A DNA stretch of 64,000 nt, from NCBI GenBank assembly GCA_021779665.1, contig JAJYAG010000014.1, positions 1-64,000 of the forward strand, in the 5' to 3' direction. Shown here in pieces: positions 33,600 through 41,286 of this stretch (its first letter is position 1; every line of letters begins with the position of its first letter). The notes under the pieces were generated by a model. The model was not told the DNA's origin, made no database searches, and saw nothing but the letters and a program-made list of their open reading frames with translations. Source of the DNA: Bacteroidota bacterium. Its GTDB lineage: Bacteria > Bacteroidota > Bacteroidia > Bacteroidales > JAAUTT01. A program made the position numbers and the translations under genes.

Positions 33600-34979
33600 C
33601 TACTTTCTGCTTTTCAGATCAGTATAAGCCTGGTTTCCATAAACATTTTTGTAGGCCGGACGAATGATGCGGCGAGCATCGAAGGTAAGTTCTTCCAGGC
33701 GATGCGAACACCATCCTGCAATACGCGACATAGCAAATAGCGGTGTGTAAACCGAATCGCGGATGCCAATGCAGTTGTAAACAAAACCGGAGTAGAAGTC
33801 GACATTGGCACAAACACGCTTTGCTACTTTGTCGCCCTTGAATTCGTAGAAAATCTGAGGCGCAAGACGCTCTATCATTTGGTATAATTCAAACTCATCG
33901 AGCCTGTCTTTTTCAGCAGCAAGATCGCGGGCCTGTTTCTTCAGAAGTATGGCACGCGGATCGGAAATGGTATAAACCGCATGGCCAATCCCGTAAATTT
34001 TACCTGAACCGTCGTATGCTTTCTTATTGAGGATTTTATAAAGGTAATCAGTCACTTCTTTTTCGCTATCCCAATGCTTAACATTTTGCTTGATATTTTC
34101 CATCATGTCCAGTACTTCGTGGTTGGCTCCCCCGTGAAGCGGGCCTTTCAATGATGCAATAGCTGAAGCAACGGCCGAATAGGTATCGGTTTCCGTAGAG
34201 CTGGTTACGCGAATGGTAAAGGTTGAATTGTTACCACCGCCATGGTCAGCATGCAGGATAAGGGAAAGGTCAAGAATATCAGCTTCGAGCTTGGTGTATT
34301 TGCCTTCGCCTTTCAACATCAGCAGAAAGTTCTCGGCAGTACTTAAATCAGCGTTAGGGTGACGGATCGAAAGTGTTTTCCTCTGAAAAGCGTGACGCAT
34401 CGCATGATACGAATATGCAATGATTGTCGGGAATTTGGCAATCAGGTTCAGCGATTGATCCACAAGATTTTCCAGAGAATTATCTTCCGATTTCGGATCG
34501 AGCGTATACAATCCGAGTACCGAACGCGCCAGCATATTCATGATATTGTTGCCATTGAGCGAAAGGATCATGTTTTTTGTGAATTCATCGGGTAACTCCC
34601 TGATGGATCCCATATACTCCATAAATTCGGCAAGCTCTTCCCTGTTAGGCAACTTTCCGCATAAAAGCAGGTAAACTACCTCATCAAAGGCATGGCGATT
34701 CTCGTTTATTGCGCCCTGAACAAGATCTTCCACATCGATTCCGCGGTACAAAAGCTTACCGTCAACGGGAACCATTTTATCGCCATCTTTCTGGTAACCT
34801 ACAACATCGCCAACATTGGTGAGCCCTACGAGCACACCGGTATGATCGGCATTACGCAAGCCTCTTTTTACATTGTACTTCTCAAATAATTCAGGAACTA
34901 TATAGGCCGACTTCTTCACATCGTCCGACAGCTTTTTAATTAAGATGTCCTTATCAGTTCCGGTTGTTGATTTATTCAT
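33600..34979 (-). CDS. gltA: citrate synthase
   Basis: A 459-residue citrate synthase that condenses oxaloacetate and acetyl-CoA. Active-site landmarks are LHADHGGGNNSTFT and GPLHGGANHEV (His residues), IYGIGHAVYTISDPRA, and the catalytic Asp in ANVDFYSGF. The N-terminal region of about 60 residues (KYNVKRGLRNADHTGVLVGLTNVGDVVGY) makes it longer than the usual 430-residue enzyme. The gene stands alone with its own terminator. Confidence 0.95.
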   Translation of the reverse strand: MNKSTTGTDKDILIKKLSDDVKKSAYIVPELFEKYNVKRGLRNADHTGVLVGLTNVGDVVGYQKDGDKMVPVDGKLLYRGIDVEDLVQGAINENRHAFDEVVYLLLCGKLPNREELAEFMEYMGSIRELPDEFTKNMILSLNGNNIMNMLARSVLGLYTLDPKSEDNSLENLVDQSLNLIAKFPTIIAYSYHAMRHAFQRKTLSIRHPNADLSTAENFLLMLKGEGKYTKLEADILDLSLILHADHGGGNNSTFTIRVTSSTETDTYSAVASAIASLKGPLHGGANHEVLDMMENIKQNVKHWDSEKEVTDYLYKILNKKAYDGSGKIYGIGHAVYTISDPRAILLKKQARDLAAEKDRLDEFELYQMIERLAPQIFYEFKGDKVAKRVCANVDFYSGFVYNCIGIRDSVYTPLFAMSRIAGWCSHRLEELTFDARRIIRPAYKNVYGNQAYTDLKSRK

Positions 34980-35100
34980 TGATATGATTTTAAGCTATTT
35001 AGCTGGTAGGCGTTTAGGCTTTAGGAAATACAAATATCTTTTTCAAATATCTTTTGTCTAAAATCCTTCATTCCTTCATTTATTCATTTACTTAATTCTT

Positions 35101-36399
35101 TCATTTTCTTCCATCAACATCCTTGCAGGCGTTGTAAAGGTTTTCCATCAGTTCAGGAATTTTTGCCTGAGGAACTGCCGAAAATGCAAGACGGATCACA
35201 TCTCCAAGAACTATCACGCCTGTGCTGTATTGATTCAAAAGCTGAAGCCGCACTTGTTCTGCATTCAGGTTCTTTTTCAGCTTCACACACATAAAATAAC
35301 CGGAGTTGAAAGGAACTGCTTCGAAGTATTCGGCATATTTGACATTCTTAAAAGTTTCTTTAAGAATCTGGTAACGCGATTTTAGTATATCGTACTTCCT
35401 TTTTTTGGAATTATCGTAATCGGCGTTGGAGTAAACCGACTGCAGTAACGATTGAGATAACTGGCTGATATTGGATATGTTTCCACGGATTGCGCCGGCT
35501 GTTTTATTCTCAAGAGCTTCGTAAAGCTCGGGTGTTCCGCCCTTTATTGCATAACTTATGAAACCAACGCGGAAACCCCATACATAATCCTCTTTGGTAG
35601 GGCCGTCCAGTTTAACAGCCAAAACCTTTTCGTGCAAATTGGCAAGCTTTACAAAGATGGATTCGGTATAAACATTGTCTTCATATACAAGTCCGAAGTA
35701 AGCGTCGTCAATCATTACCACCACATTCTTACCCTTGTTGGCAAGTTTTTCAATTTCGGCAACAATAAGGTCAATTTCACTTGTCAGAGGTGTATATCCC
35801 GATGGGTTATTAGGGAAATTCAGCAGCAAACATACCTTATCACCTTTCACTTCATTCAGTTTTTTACCAAAAGCCTCAACGTTGAAACCACCATTTTTGA
35901 AGAGTTCAAATGTTTCGACTTTAGCACCGTAGGCATTTTCGAATATAAGATTGTAGTTTTCCCAATACAGATCGGATAAAACAATGGAATCGCCGGCATT
36001 GGCAAATAAGTAACCCAGAATGCTGATGCCGTGTGTTAACCCATTGGTCGCAATGGGCTTGCTGATGATGGTATCTTTTAGCGAAGGATTCTTTTTGAAT
36101 ATGAAAGTCTTCCAGAGGTCGCGAAGCTCTGGTTTACCAAAGCTCGGAGCATACGGAAAAATATTGTTTACCGGGAGATTAACAAGCGCATCGAAAGCCG
36201 GTAAATGCATGGATGTGCCATCGTCTTCAACAGCTTCGCCAATGGTAGCATTGATATTTTTTCCTTTGGCCTGGGCAGATTGCGATAAAATTCCAAGTTT
36301 AGGGAAAAAAATATTTTTGCCCCTTTCGGAAAGCATGTTAAGAAGGTTCGCATTTTGCTGCTCAATTACCTTATTCAACGAAAGCGCCTGTGCATCCAT
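35101..36399 (-). CDS. PLP-dependent aminotransferase, class I/II
   Basis: A 432-residue fold-type I aminotransferase. Landmarks are NGLTHGISILGYLFANAGDSIVLSDLYWENY (cofactor loop), LLNFPNNPSGY (Asn), VVMIDDAYFGLVY (Asp/Tyr) and KLDGPTKEDYVWGFRVGFI (Schiff-base Lys and downstream Arg). The substrate cannot be told from this; an aspartate or aromatic amino acid is possible. A good promoter lies upstream (36439-36467). Confidence 0.88.
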   Translation of the reverse strand: MDAQALSLNKVIEQQNANLLNMLSERGKNIFFPKLGILSQSAQAKGKNINATIGEAVEDDGTSMHLPAFDALVNLPVNNIFPYAPSFGKPELRDLWKTFIFKKNPSLKDTIISKPIATNGLTHGISILGYLFANAGDSIVLSDLYWENYNLIFENAYGAKVETFELFKNGGFNVEAFGKKLNEVKGDKVCLLLNFPNNPSGYTPLTSEIDLIVAEIEKLANKGKNVVVMIDDAYFGLVYEDNVYTESIFVKLANLHEKVLAVKLDGPTKEDYVWGFRVGFISYAIKGGTPELYEALENKTAGAIRGNISNISQLSQSLLQSVYSNADYDNSKKRKYDILKSRYQILKETFKNVKYAEYFEAVPFNSGYFMCVKLKKNLNAEQVRLQLLNQYSTGVIVLGDVIRLAFSAVPQAKIPELMENLYNACKDVDGRK

Positions 36400-36438
36400 G
36401 TTTTAATGAGTTTTTATGATGAATTTTTTATGTCGGCG

Positions 36439-36467
36439 CAAATATAAAAAAATAGCTTTGTATTCAA
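36439..36467 (-). promoter_or_regulatory. Bacteroidota-type promoter
   Basis: On the minus strand TTG (complement of 36465-36467) is followed after 18 bases by TATATTTG (complement of 36439-36446), close to the TTG-N19-TAnnTTTG consensus. It should drive the aminotransferase gene, whose ATG lies 40 bases downstream. Confidence 0.6.
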
Positions 36468-36606
36468 ATGATTTTGTTAATAAGTTTAAGAAGAAAAATA
36501 TGTTGTAAAGCTGTTTTAAGAAATGAAGGATTTGAGAAAGTGAGCGTTAGACTCAAGATGTTTAGGTTTTATGAATTTAGAGAATACACATTTTTAAAAC
36601 TTCCGG

Positions 36607-37077
36607 TTATTTACTGTTTGACTTTACCAGACGTTTTTCGAAAACAAAGTCGCTAACATCCAATACCTGGCAATTCAGCATGGATGTGACATTTGGATTG
36701 ATCAGATAATTGTATTCCTTTTGAATAATGGCCGATGGGACTTTCAGTAGAAGGCTTTTACCTTCTTTTAAAAAGGCTGTGCCTATGGATTGGGTAACGC
36801 GGTAATTCCTGAAATCTGTCCATCCCGGAGTTAAACTGGCCTCATCGGCAGTTTCGACTTTAATGTCGTCCGGAATAAACAGTGTTGTGATAACAAAATT
36901 ATTTGCCAGCAACGAGATTTGATTTAAATGTACAAGATATTCCAAAGCTGCCAGTGACCGGCTTTGTGCTGCATAAATAACTCTGAAGCCAACAGTGTGC
37001 CACCGGCCGGGGTAAAACATTCCGCCCATACCATCGGGCGTTGCAAATTCGCGTTTTGAGATACGGTACAGTTCCAT
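36607..37077 (-). CDS. RES-domain toxin of a RES-Xre pair
   Basis: A 156-residue RES-domain protein. The conserved Arg, Glu and Ser that name the domain fit MELYRISKREFATPDGMGG (Arg), RWHTVGFRVIYAAQSRSLAALEYLVHL (Glu) and the later Ser region. RES toxins act on NAD+ or ADP-ribosylate a target and stop growth unless bound by their antitoxin. The start lies one base after the antitoxin stop, the usual antitoxin-first arrangement. It is likely functional; no frame damage is seen. Confidence 0.9.
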   Translation of the reverse strand: MELYRISKREFATPDGMGGMFYPGRWHTVGFRVIYAAQSRSLAALEYLVHLNQISLLANNFVITTLFIPDDIKVETADEASLTPGWTDFRNYRVTQSIGTAFLKEGKSLLLKVPSAIIQKEYNYLINPNVTSMLNCQVLDVSDFVFEKRLVKSNSK

Positions 37078-37078
37078 G

Positions 37079-37471
37079 TCAGGCTACAAACCCATGTTCA
37101 ATGCGGCCCAACTCATGCATGATAAGTTCGATGCCAGAGAAAGTGTCGAGAAATGACTTAGGGGTGACCTCACCCAGTGCAGCATTAGGTTGCAGCATCC
37201 ATTGTTTAAATGCATCTATAGTACCAAACACTTTACTGCCTTTGTAATATAAATTTTGAATAAGAAGCACACGTTCGCTGATGTCAGTAGGTAACTTTTC
37301 AGTTGAATTTTTACGCTGAAGGGTGCGTGGCGTCACATGAACATATTGTCCCATTTCAGAAAGGGTAAAACCGGCAAGGTTCATCAGATCGGTGACTTTT
37401 CGCCTTGTTACCCCTGAACGTGCGGCATACAGCACTTCACTCTCATTTAGGATGTTTAAATTTTCACTCAT
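37079..37471 (-). CDS. Xre/ParS-type antitoxin of the RES pair
   Basis: A 130-residue protein from ATG 37471. It has a helix-turn-helix region near residues 20-55 (RRKVTDLMNLAGFTLSEMGQYVHVTPRTLQR) and a C-terminal DUF2384 toxin-binding region (SERVLLIQNLYYKGSKVFGTIDAFKQWMLQPNAALGEVTPKSFLDTFSG). The C-terminal tail normally plugs the toxin pocket. The TTG at 37498 adds nine residues with no family support. It should bind its own promoter region, which holds an inverted repeat. Confidence 0.88.
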   Translation of the reverse strand: MSENLNILNESEVLYAARSGVTRRKVTDLMNLAGFTLSEMGQYVHVTPRTLQRKNSTEKLPTDISERVLLIQNLYYKGSKVFGTIDAFKQWMLQPNAALGEVTPKSFLDTFSGIELIMHELGRIEHGFVA

Positions 37472-37503
37472 GACATTTTTCGCAATTATACATGTCAAAT
37501 GTC
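37472..37503 (-). promoter_or_regulatory. candidate operator of the RES-Xre pair
   Basis: GACATTT (37472-37478) and AAATGTC (37497-37503) form an inverted repeat with an 18-nt spacer. A smaller palindrome ACATGT lies inside at 37490-37495. The position just upstream of the antitoxin start fits autoregulation. Only the symmetry is seen; binding is inferred. Confidence 0.4.
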
Positions 37504-37713
37504 GTAATTTTTTTTCGAATTATCAATTTATTTTATAAGTTGAGATCTTACATGCTGGATTTATGAATTTTAACTTCCCTCAAGGGCGAGTAATTTGATC
37601 CGCAATGACTAAAACAAAAATAAATTATTAAGACTTAAAGAATTTACAAATAATGTTTTGTACATCTTTAAGTCTTAGGAGGATAAACCAGGTTTTAACT
37701 TAGGAATAGGCGT

Positions 37714-38298
37714 TTAAAATCCTTTTCCTTTGGTAAAATTCCGGCCAATACGGAAAGCTTTAATATTCATGTCGATAATATCCTGCGATTTGCTTGAAAA
37801 GAGCTTTTGAATTCCTTTTTCGAGAGCTTCGGCCGAAAGTGTAAGCAGGGGAGAAGCAACCCCCAGAATAACCATATTCGATGTTCTTACCGAACCTGCC
37901 TCTTCGGCCAGTTGCTCAGCGTCCGCCATCAGGGAATGCGGAAGCCTTGTTAATTCATTCATTACCGATTCCATTTCAGGGTAGTTATCGATGTTAACAA
38001 ATGGCTTGGAATTGGTAATCACCCATCCTTTATCGGATAGATAAGGAAGATAGCGCAGCGATTCCATAGGTTCTACGCTGAGAATCATGTCCGCGCCTCC
38101 GGCCGGTATCAAATCGGATGCAATTGGTCTGGAAGAAACACGCAGGTGCGACATTACTGCTCCGCCACGCTGACTCATTCCATGCACTTCACTTTGTTTG
38201 ATATGGAGATTTTCTTCCAGAGCTGCCAGCCCTATTACAGAGGCTATAGAAACGATTCCTTGTCCGCCAACTCCCGAAAGTATGATGTCTTGTTTCAT
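37714..38298 (-). CDS. iorB: indolepyruvate:ferredoxin oxidoreductase beta subunit
   Basis: A 194-residue IorB, the gamma-domain subunit of the 2-oxoacid oxidoreductase that converts aryl pyruvates to aryl acetyl-CoA. Landmarks are ILSGVGGQGIVSIASVIGLAALEENLHIKQSEVHGMSQRGGAVMSHLRVS, SVEPMESLRYLPYL and a C-terminal NMVILGVASPLLTLS. It follows iorA after 107 bases of repeat-rich DNA. The partner ferredoxin is not in the window. Confidence 0.93.
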   Translation of the reverse strand: MKQDIILSGVGGQGIVSIASVIGLAALEENLHIKQSEVHGMSQRGGAVMSHLRVSSRPIASDLIPAGGADMILSVEPMESLRYLPYLSDKGWVITNSKPFVNIDNYPEMESVMNELTRLPHSLMADAEQLAEEAGSVRTSNMVILGVASPLLTLSAEALEKGIQKLFSSKSQDIIDMNIKAFRIGRNFTKGKGF

Positions 38299-38405
38299 TT
38301 GTTTAGGTATTTAGGCTGTAGGGTTTAGGTATTAGGTTAGAATTTCAATAACTAAACTCTTTTGGCCTATTGTTTATTTAGAATTCAAATACTAACTACT
38401 CGTTA

Positions 38406-39995
38406 CTAACTTTTCCTGTGCTTTCTTGCCGATGTCTGAATACATTCTCTCTGCGAAATTACCACCGAAACACCTTTGTAGTTAATTTCGTCGCGGATAA
38501 CCTGCACATTTTCGGCATGGTTCTTTTTTAACGGGATAATTGTTTTCACATGAGCAGGATCAACACCAAGTCCCAGGCATATTTGCTGCAGCCTGTCAGT
38601 GGCAGCCGAATCCTGTCCGCCGGTCATACCGGTGGTTTCATTATCGGAAATGATCACGGTGATATCGGTATTTTCAAGTACGGCATCGAGCAAGCCGGTC
38701 ATTCCGGAGTGTGTAAAGGTTGAGTCGCCTATCACTGCAATGGATGGCCATACACCTGCATCGGCAGCGCCTTTGGCCATGGTGATGGATGCTCCCATAT
38801 CCACACATGTATGAATGGCATTATAGGGAGGAAGAGCTCCCAAAGTGTAACAGCCAATATCGGAGAATACGCGGTGCAGGTTCATGGAGGCCGTAGCTTC
38901 AACAATAGCATTGTAAGTATCTATATGACTGCATCCTTTGCAAAGTTGCGGAGGACGCATCATTACAACCGAAGGTACCTTAAAAGAACTTTTTGTCTCC
39001 ATACCTAATGATTGCGCTATAATCGTAGGATTAAGTTCTCCGTCGCGCGGAACATCGCCGCTTAACCGGCCTTTTATGATAAGTTTTGTTTCGGTTATTC
39101 CCTTTAATTGTTCTTCCACGAAAGGAAAACCTTCTTCAAGTACAAGAATTTCCTTACAAGTGTTTATAAGATGATTGATATGTTTTGTTGAAAAGGGATA
39201 CTGGCAGATTTTAACCACCGGATAAGGACATGGAGCATTGTTATAATTCTCCATCAGGTAATTGTAAGCAAGTCCACAGGCTATAATTCCAAGGCTTTTG
39301 TCAGCACCATCAGTGTAACTAACATTATCATTGGTTTCTGTTTCCTTTGCAAAATCATTTTGCAAACCTATCAGTCGTTTATACCTTACGCGGGCATTTG
39401 CCGGCAAAAGAATAAACTGACGGGTATCCTGGGGCATTTTCAACAGATTCTGAGCTCTTGGAGTTTTGAGGTCGATGCCGGTACGGGAGTGAGCAAGACG
39501 GGTAGTGATGCGGAACAGCACTGGTGTTTGAAGTCGTTCGGAGAGATCAAATCCGTAATGAACCATATCGTAAGCTTCCTGCTGATTGGATGGCTCAAGA
39601 ACGGGTATCATGGCGAATTTGCCATAAAAACGCGAGTCCTGCTCGTTTTGAGACGAATGCATCGACGGATCATCGGCAGAGACTACAATCATACCGCCGT
39701 TAACACCTGTCATAGCCGCATTCATAAATGGATCGGCGGCAACATTTAATCCTACATGTTTCATACAAACGATAGAACGCTTGCCAGCGTACGACATGCC
39801 CAAAGCTTCTTCCACAGCAGTTTTCTCGTTGGTCGACCAGCGGCAATGTACTTTACCATCTGTTGCCTGTTTCGACTTCTGAATATATTCCATAATTTCT
39901 GTCGACGGCGTTCCGGGATAAGCATATATCCCCGATATTCCGGCATCAATAGCACCTTGCGCTATAGCTTCATCTCCTAATAATAATTGTTTCAT
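38406..39995 (-). CDS. iorA: indolepyruvate:ferredoxin oxidoreductase alpha subunit, short form
   Basis: A 529-residue subunit from ATG 39995 (MKQLLLGDEAIAQGAIDAGISGIYAYPGTPSTEIME). The thiamine-diphosphate site is visible in the second half (CKGCSHIDTYNAIVE, GALPPYNAIHTCVDMGASITMAKGAADAG, IGDSTFTHSG). It ends VVISQRECIQTSARKHRKS and lacks the C-terminal two-[4Fe-4S] ferredoxin domain of archaeal IorA. I believe short forms are common in this phylum. Upstream in-frame sequence (to 40202) is repeat DNA, not protein. Confidence 0.93.
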   Translation of the reverse strand: MKQLLLGDEAIAQGAIDAGISGIYAYPGTPSTEIMEYIQKSKQATDGKVHCRWSTNEKTAVEEALGMSYAGKRSIVCMKHVGLNVAADPFMNAAMTGVNGGMIVVSADDPSMHSSQNEQDSRFYGKFAMIPVLEPSNQQEAYDMVHYGFDLSERLQTPVLFRITTRLAHSRTGIDLKTPRAQNLLKMPQDTRQFILLPANARVRYKRLIGLQNDFAKETETNDNVSYTDGADKSLGIIACGLAYNYLMENYNNAPCPYPVVKICQYPFSTKHINHLINTCKEILVLEEGFPFVEEQLKGITETKLIIKGRLSGDVPRDGELNPTIIAQSLGMETKSSFKVPSVVMMRPPQLCKGCSHIDTYNAIVEATASMNLHRVFSDIGCYTLGALPPYNAIHTCVDMGASITMAKGAADAGVWPSIAVIGDSTFTHSGMTGLLDAVLENTDITVIISDNETTGMTGGQDSAATDRLQQICLGLGVDPAHVKTIIPLKKNHAENVQVIRDEINYKGVSVVISQRECIQTSARKHRKS

Positions 39996-40001
39996 TGTAT
40001 T

Positions 40002-40142
40002 TAGTCGTAAATCGTAAGTAGTAAGTCGTAAGACAGTACATTCACGATGATTATTAATTTTATAAAAGTCCATTGCTATTGGTCCATGGTCCATAGTCAA
40101 TACAGGAAAGGCGAAAGACGAAACCCGTAACTCGTAACCCGT
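40002..40142. repeat. degenerate period-7 repeat block
   Basis: The gap between iorA and yjbQ contains GTCGTAA, ATCGTAA, GTAGTAA, GTCGTAA, GACAGTA and, further on, GTCCATT, GCTATTG, GTCCATG, GTCCATA, GTCAATA, all in 7-base phase. Translating through this gap gives a false N-terminal extension of IorA. Confidence 0.75.
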
Positions 40143-40144
40143 CC

Positions 40145-40555
40145 TCACCCCAAAACTGTCAGCACCAAACTCCGGGGACCGCCATAATTCCTGAACTCGC
40201 AAAGGTAAATTCCCTGCCAGGTTCCAAGATTCAGGCGTCCGTTTGTAATGGGGATATTGATGGATTGTCCTATGATGCTCGATTTTACATGAGCAGGCAT
40301 ATCGTCCGATCCTTCCAGCGTATGGGTATAATAACTTTGATTTTCCGGCACCAGACGGTTGAAAATCGATTCAAAGTCCCTGCGGACTGAAGAGTCTGCA
40401 TTTTCGTTGATAGCAAGAGCTGCCGAAGTGTGCTTGATAAAAACATTCAGAATGCCTTTATCGGGTAAAGAAGGTAACTGTTTTTCAATTACACCTGTAA
40501 TGAGGTGAAAGCCTCGCTTAAAATCCGGTAATGTTATTTCAGTTTGCTGAACCAT
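40145..40555 (-). CDS. YjbQ family (UPF0047) protein, ThiE-like side activity
   Basis: A 136-residue protein of the YjbQ/UPF0047 family. Landmarks are GILNVFIKHTSAALAINENADSSVRRDF (with the conserved His and Asn), YTHTLEGSDDMPAHVKSSIIGQSINIPI (His and Asp/Asp) and GRLNLGTWQGIYLCEFRNYGGPR. Members have weak thiamine-phosphate synthase activity; the physiological role is unsettled. The gene has its own promoter and stands alone. Confidence 0.92.
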   Translation of the reverse strand: MVQQTEITLPDFKRGFHLITGVIEKQLPSLPDKGILNVFIKHTSAALAINENADSSVRRDFESIFNRLVPENQSYYTHTLEGSDDMPAHVKSSIIGQSINIPITNGRLNLGTWQGIYLCEFRNYGGPRSLVLTVLG

Positions 40556-40586
40556 CCTGTTTAATTAAGCTTTAAAAAAGCAAAAG

Positions 40587-40618
40587 CAAAAATATATTTA
40601 ATTTGCTATAATGGACAA
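40587..40618 (-). promoter_or_regulatory. Bacteroidota-type promoter for yjbQ
   Basis: On the minus strand TTG (complement of 40616-40618), 21 bases, then TATTTTTG (complement of 40587-40594). This fits TTG-N19-21-TAnnTTTG, 32 bases before the start codon. Confidence 0.55.
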
Positions 40619-40644
40619 TCTGTTATTTTATTTATTTTTACCGC

Positions 40645-41286
40645 ATGGGCAGGTATATTTTTATATTAATTGTGATGGTTTCGTTTCTGGCTCCGGCGCT
40701 TGCTCAGGAACAGGAGCCTTACATGCAGTTAAGCGGCTTGGTTAAGAACGACCTGAACGATCCCATTCCTTATGTCCATGTGATTGTCAAACAAAGTGAG
40801 CGAAGCACCGTAAGCGATCATAACGGTTTGTATACCATTATTGTAGAGCCGCGCGATACTGTTTTTTTTCAATGTGTCGGCTATAAAATGGTAAAGCTGG
40901 TTATGCCGTCAAACATAACCACCAGACATATCAACAAAGAAGTGAAGATGGATATTGACACTGTGATGCTGAATACGGTTGTTATCTTTCCCTGGAAAAC
41001 TTATGCCGAATTTAAGAGTGCTGTAATAAATACGGAATTGCCTGTAAATAAAGACATGGAGGCCGCACAGATTAATATCGCCATTATTCAGACCCAGGTG
41101 CTGATGAGTACATATACTTCTCCCAACATGAATTTCAGAAATGTGATGATGCAGCAGTTTGAGAAGAACCGCACTTATGGACAGTCTCCTTACTATGGAA
41201 TTCTGGATGCCATGGCATGGGCCAAATTTATCAAAGCGCTTAAAAACGGAGAGTTTAAACGAAAAAAGAGTAGTGCTTCAAATTAG
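40645..41286 (+). CDS. exported carboxypeptidase-regulatory-domain protein
   Basis: A 213-residue protein with a signal peptide (MGRYIFILIVMVSFLAPALA-Q). It has a CarboxypepD_reg-like beta domain (LSGLVKNDLNDPIPYVHVIVKQSERSTVSDHNGLYTIIVEPRDTVFFQCVGYK) at about residues 28-85. The second half is unlike anything I recognise (VVIFPWKTYAEFKSAVINTEL, MMQQFEKNRTYGQ). The following TonB-receptor gene starts inside its end, so the two are coupled. It may be a periplasmic or outer-membrane partner of that receptor. Confidence 0.75.
   Translation: MGRYIFILIVMVSFLAPALAQEQEPYMQLSGLVKNDLNDPIPYVHVIVKQSERSTVSDHNGLYTIIVEPRDTVFFQCVGYKMVKLVMPSNITTRHINKEVKMDIDTVMLNTVVIFPWKTYAEFKSAVINTELPVNKDMEAAQINIAIIQTQVLMSTYTSPNMNFRNVMMQQFEKNRTYGQSPYYGILDAMAWAKFIKALKNGEFKRKKSSASN

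Noticed and set aside
39996..40202. N-terminal extension of IorA in the same frame
   Set aside because: It is translated heptamer-repeat DNA; the family N-terminus begins at ATG 39995.
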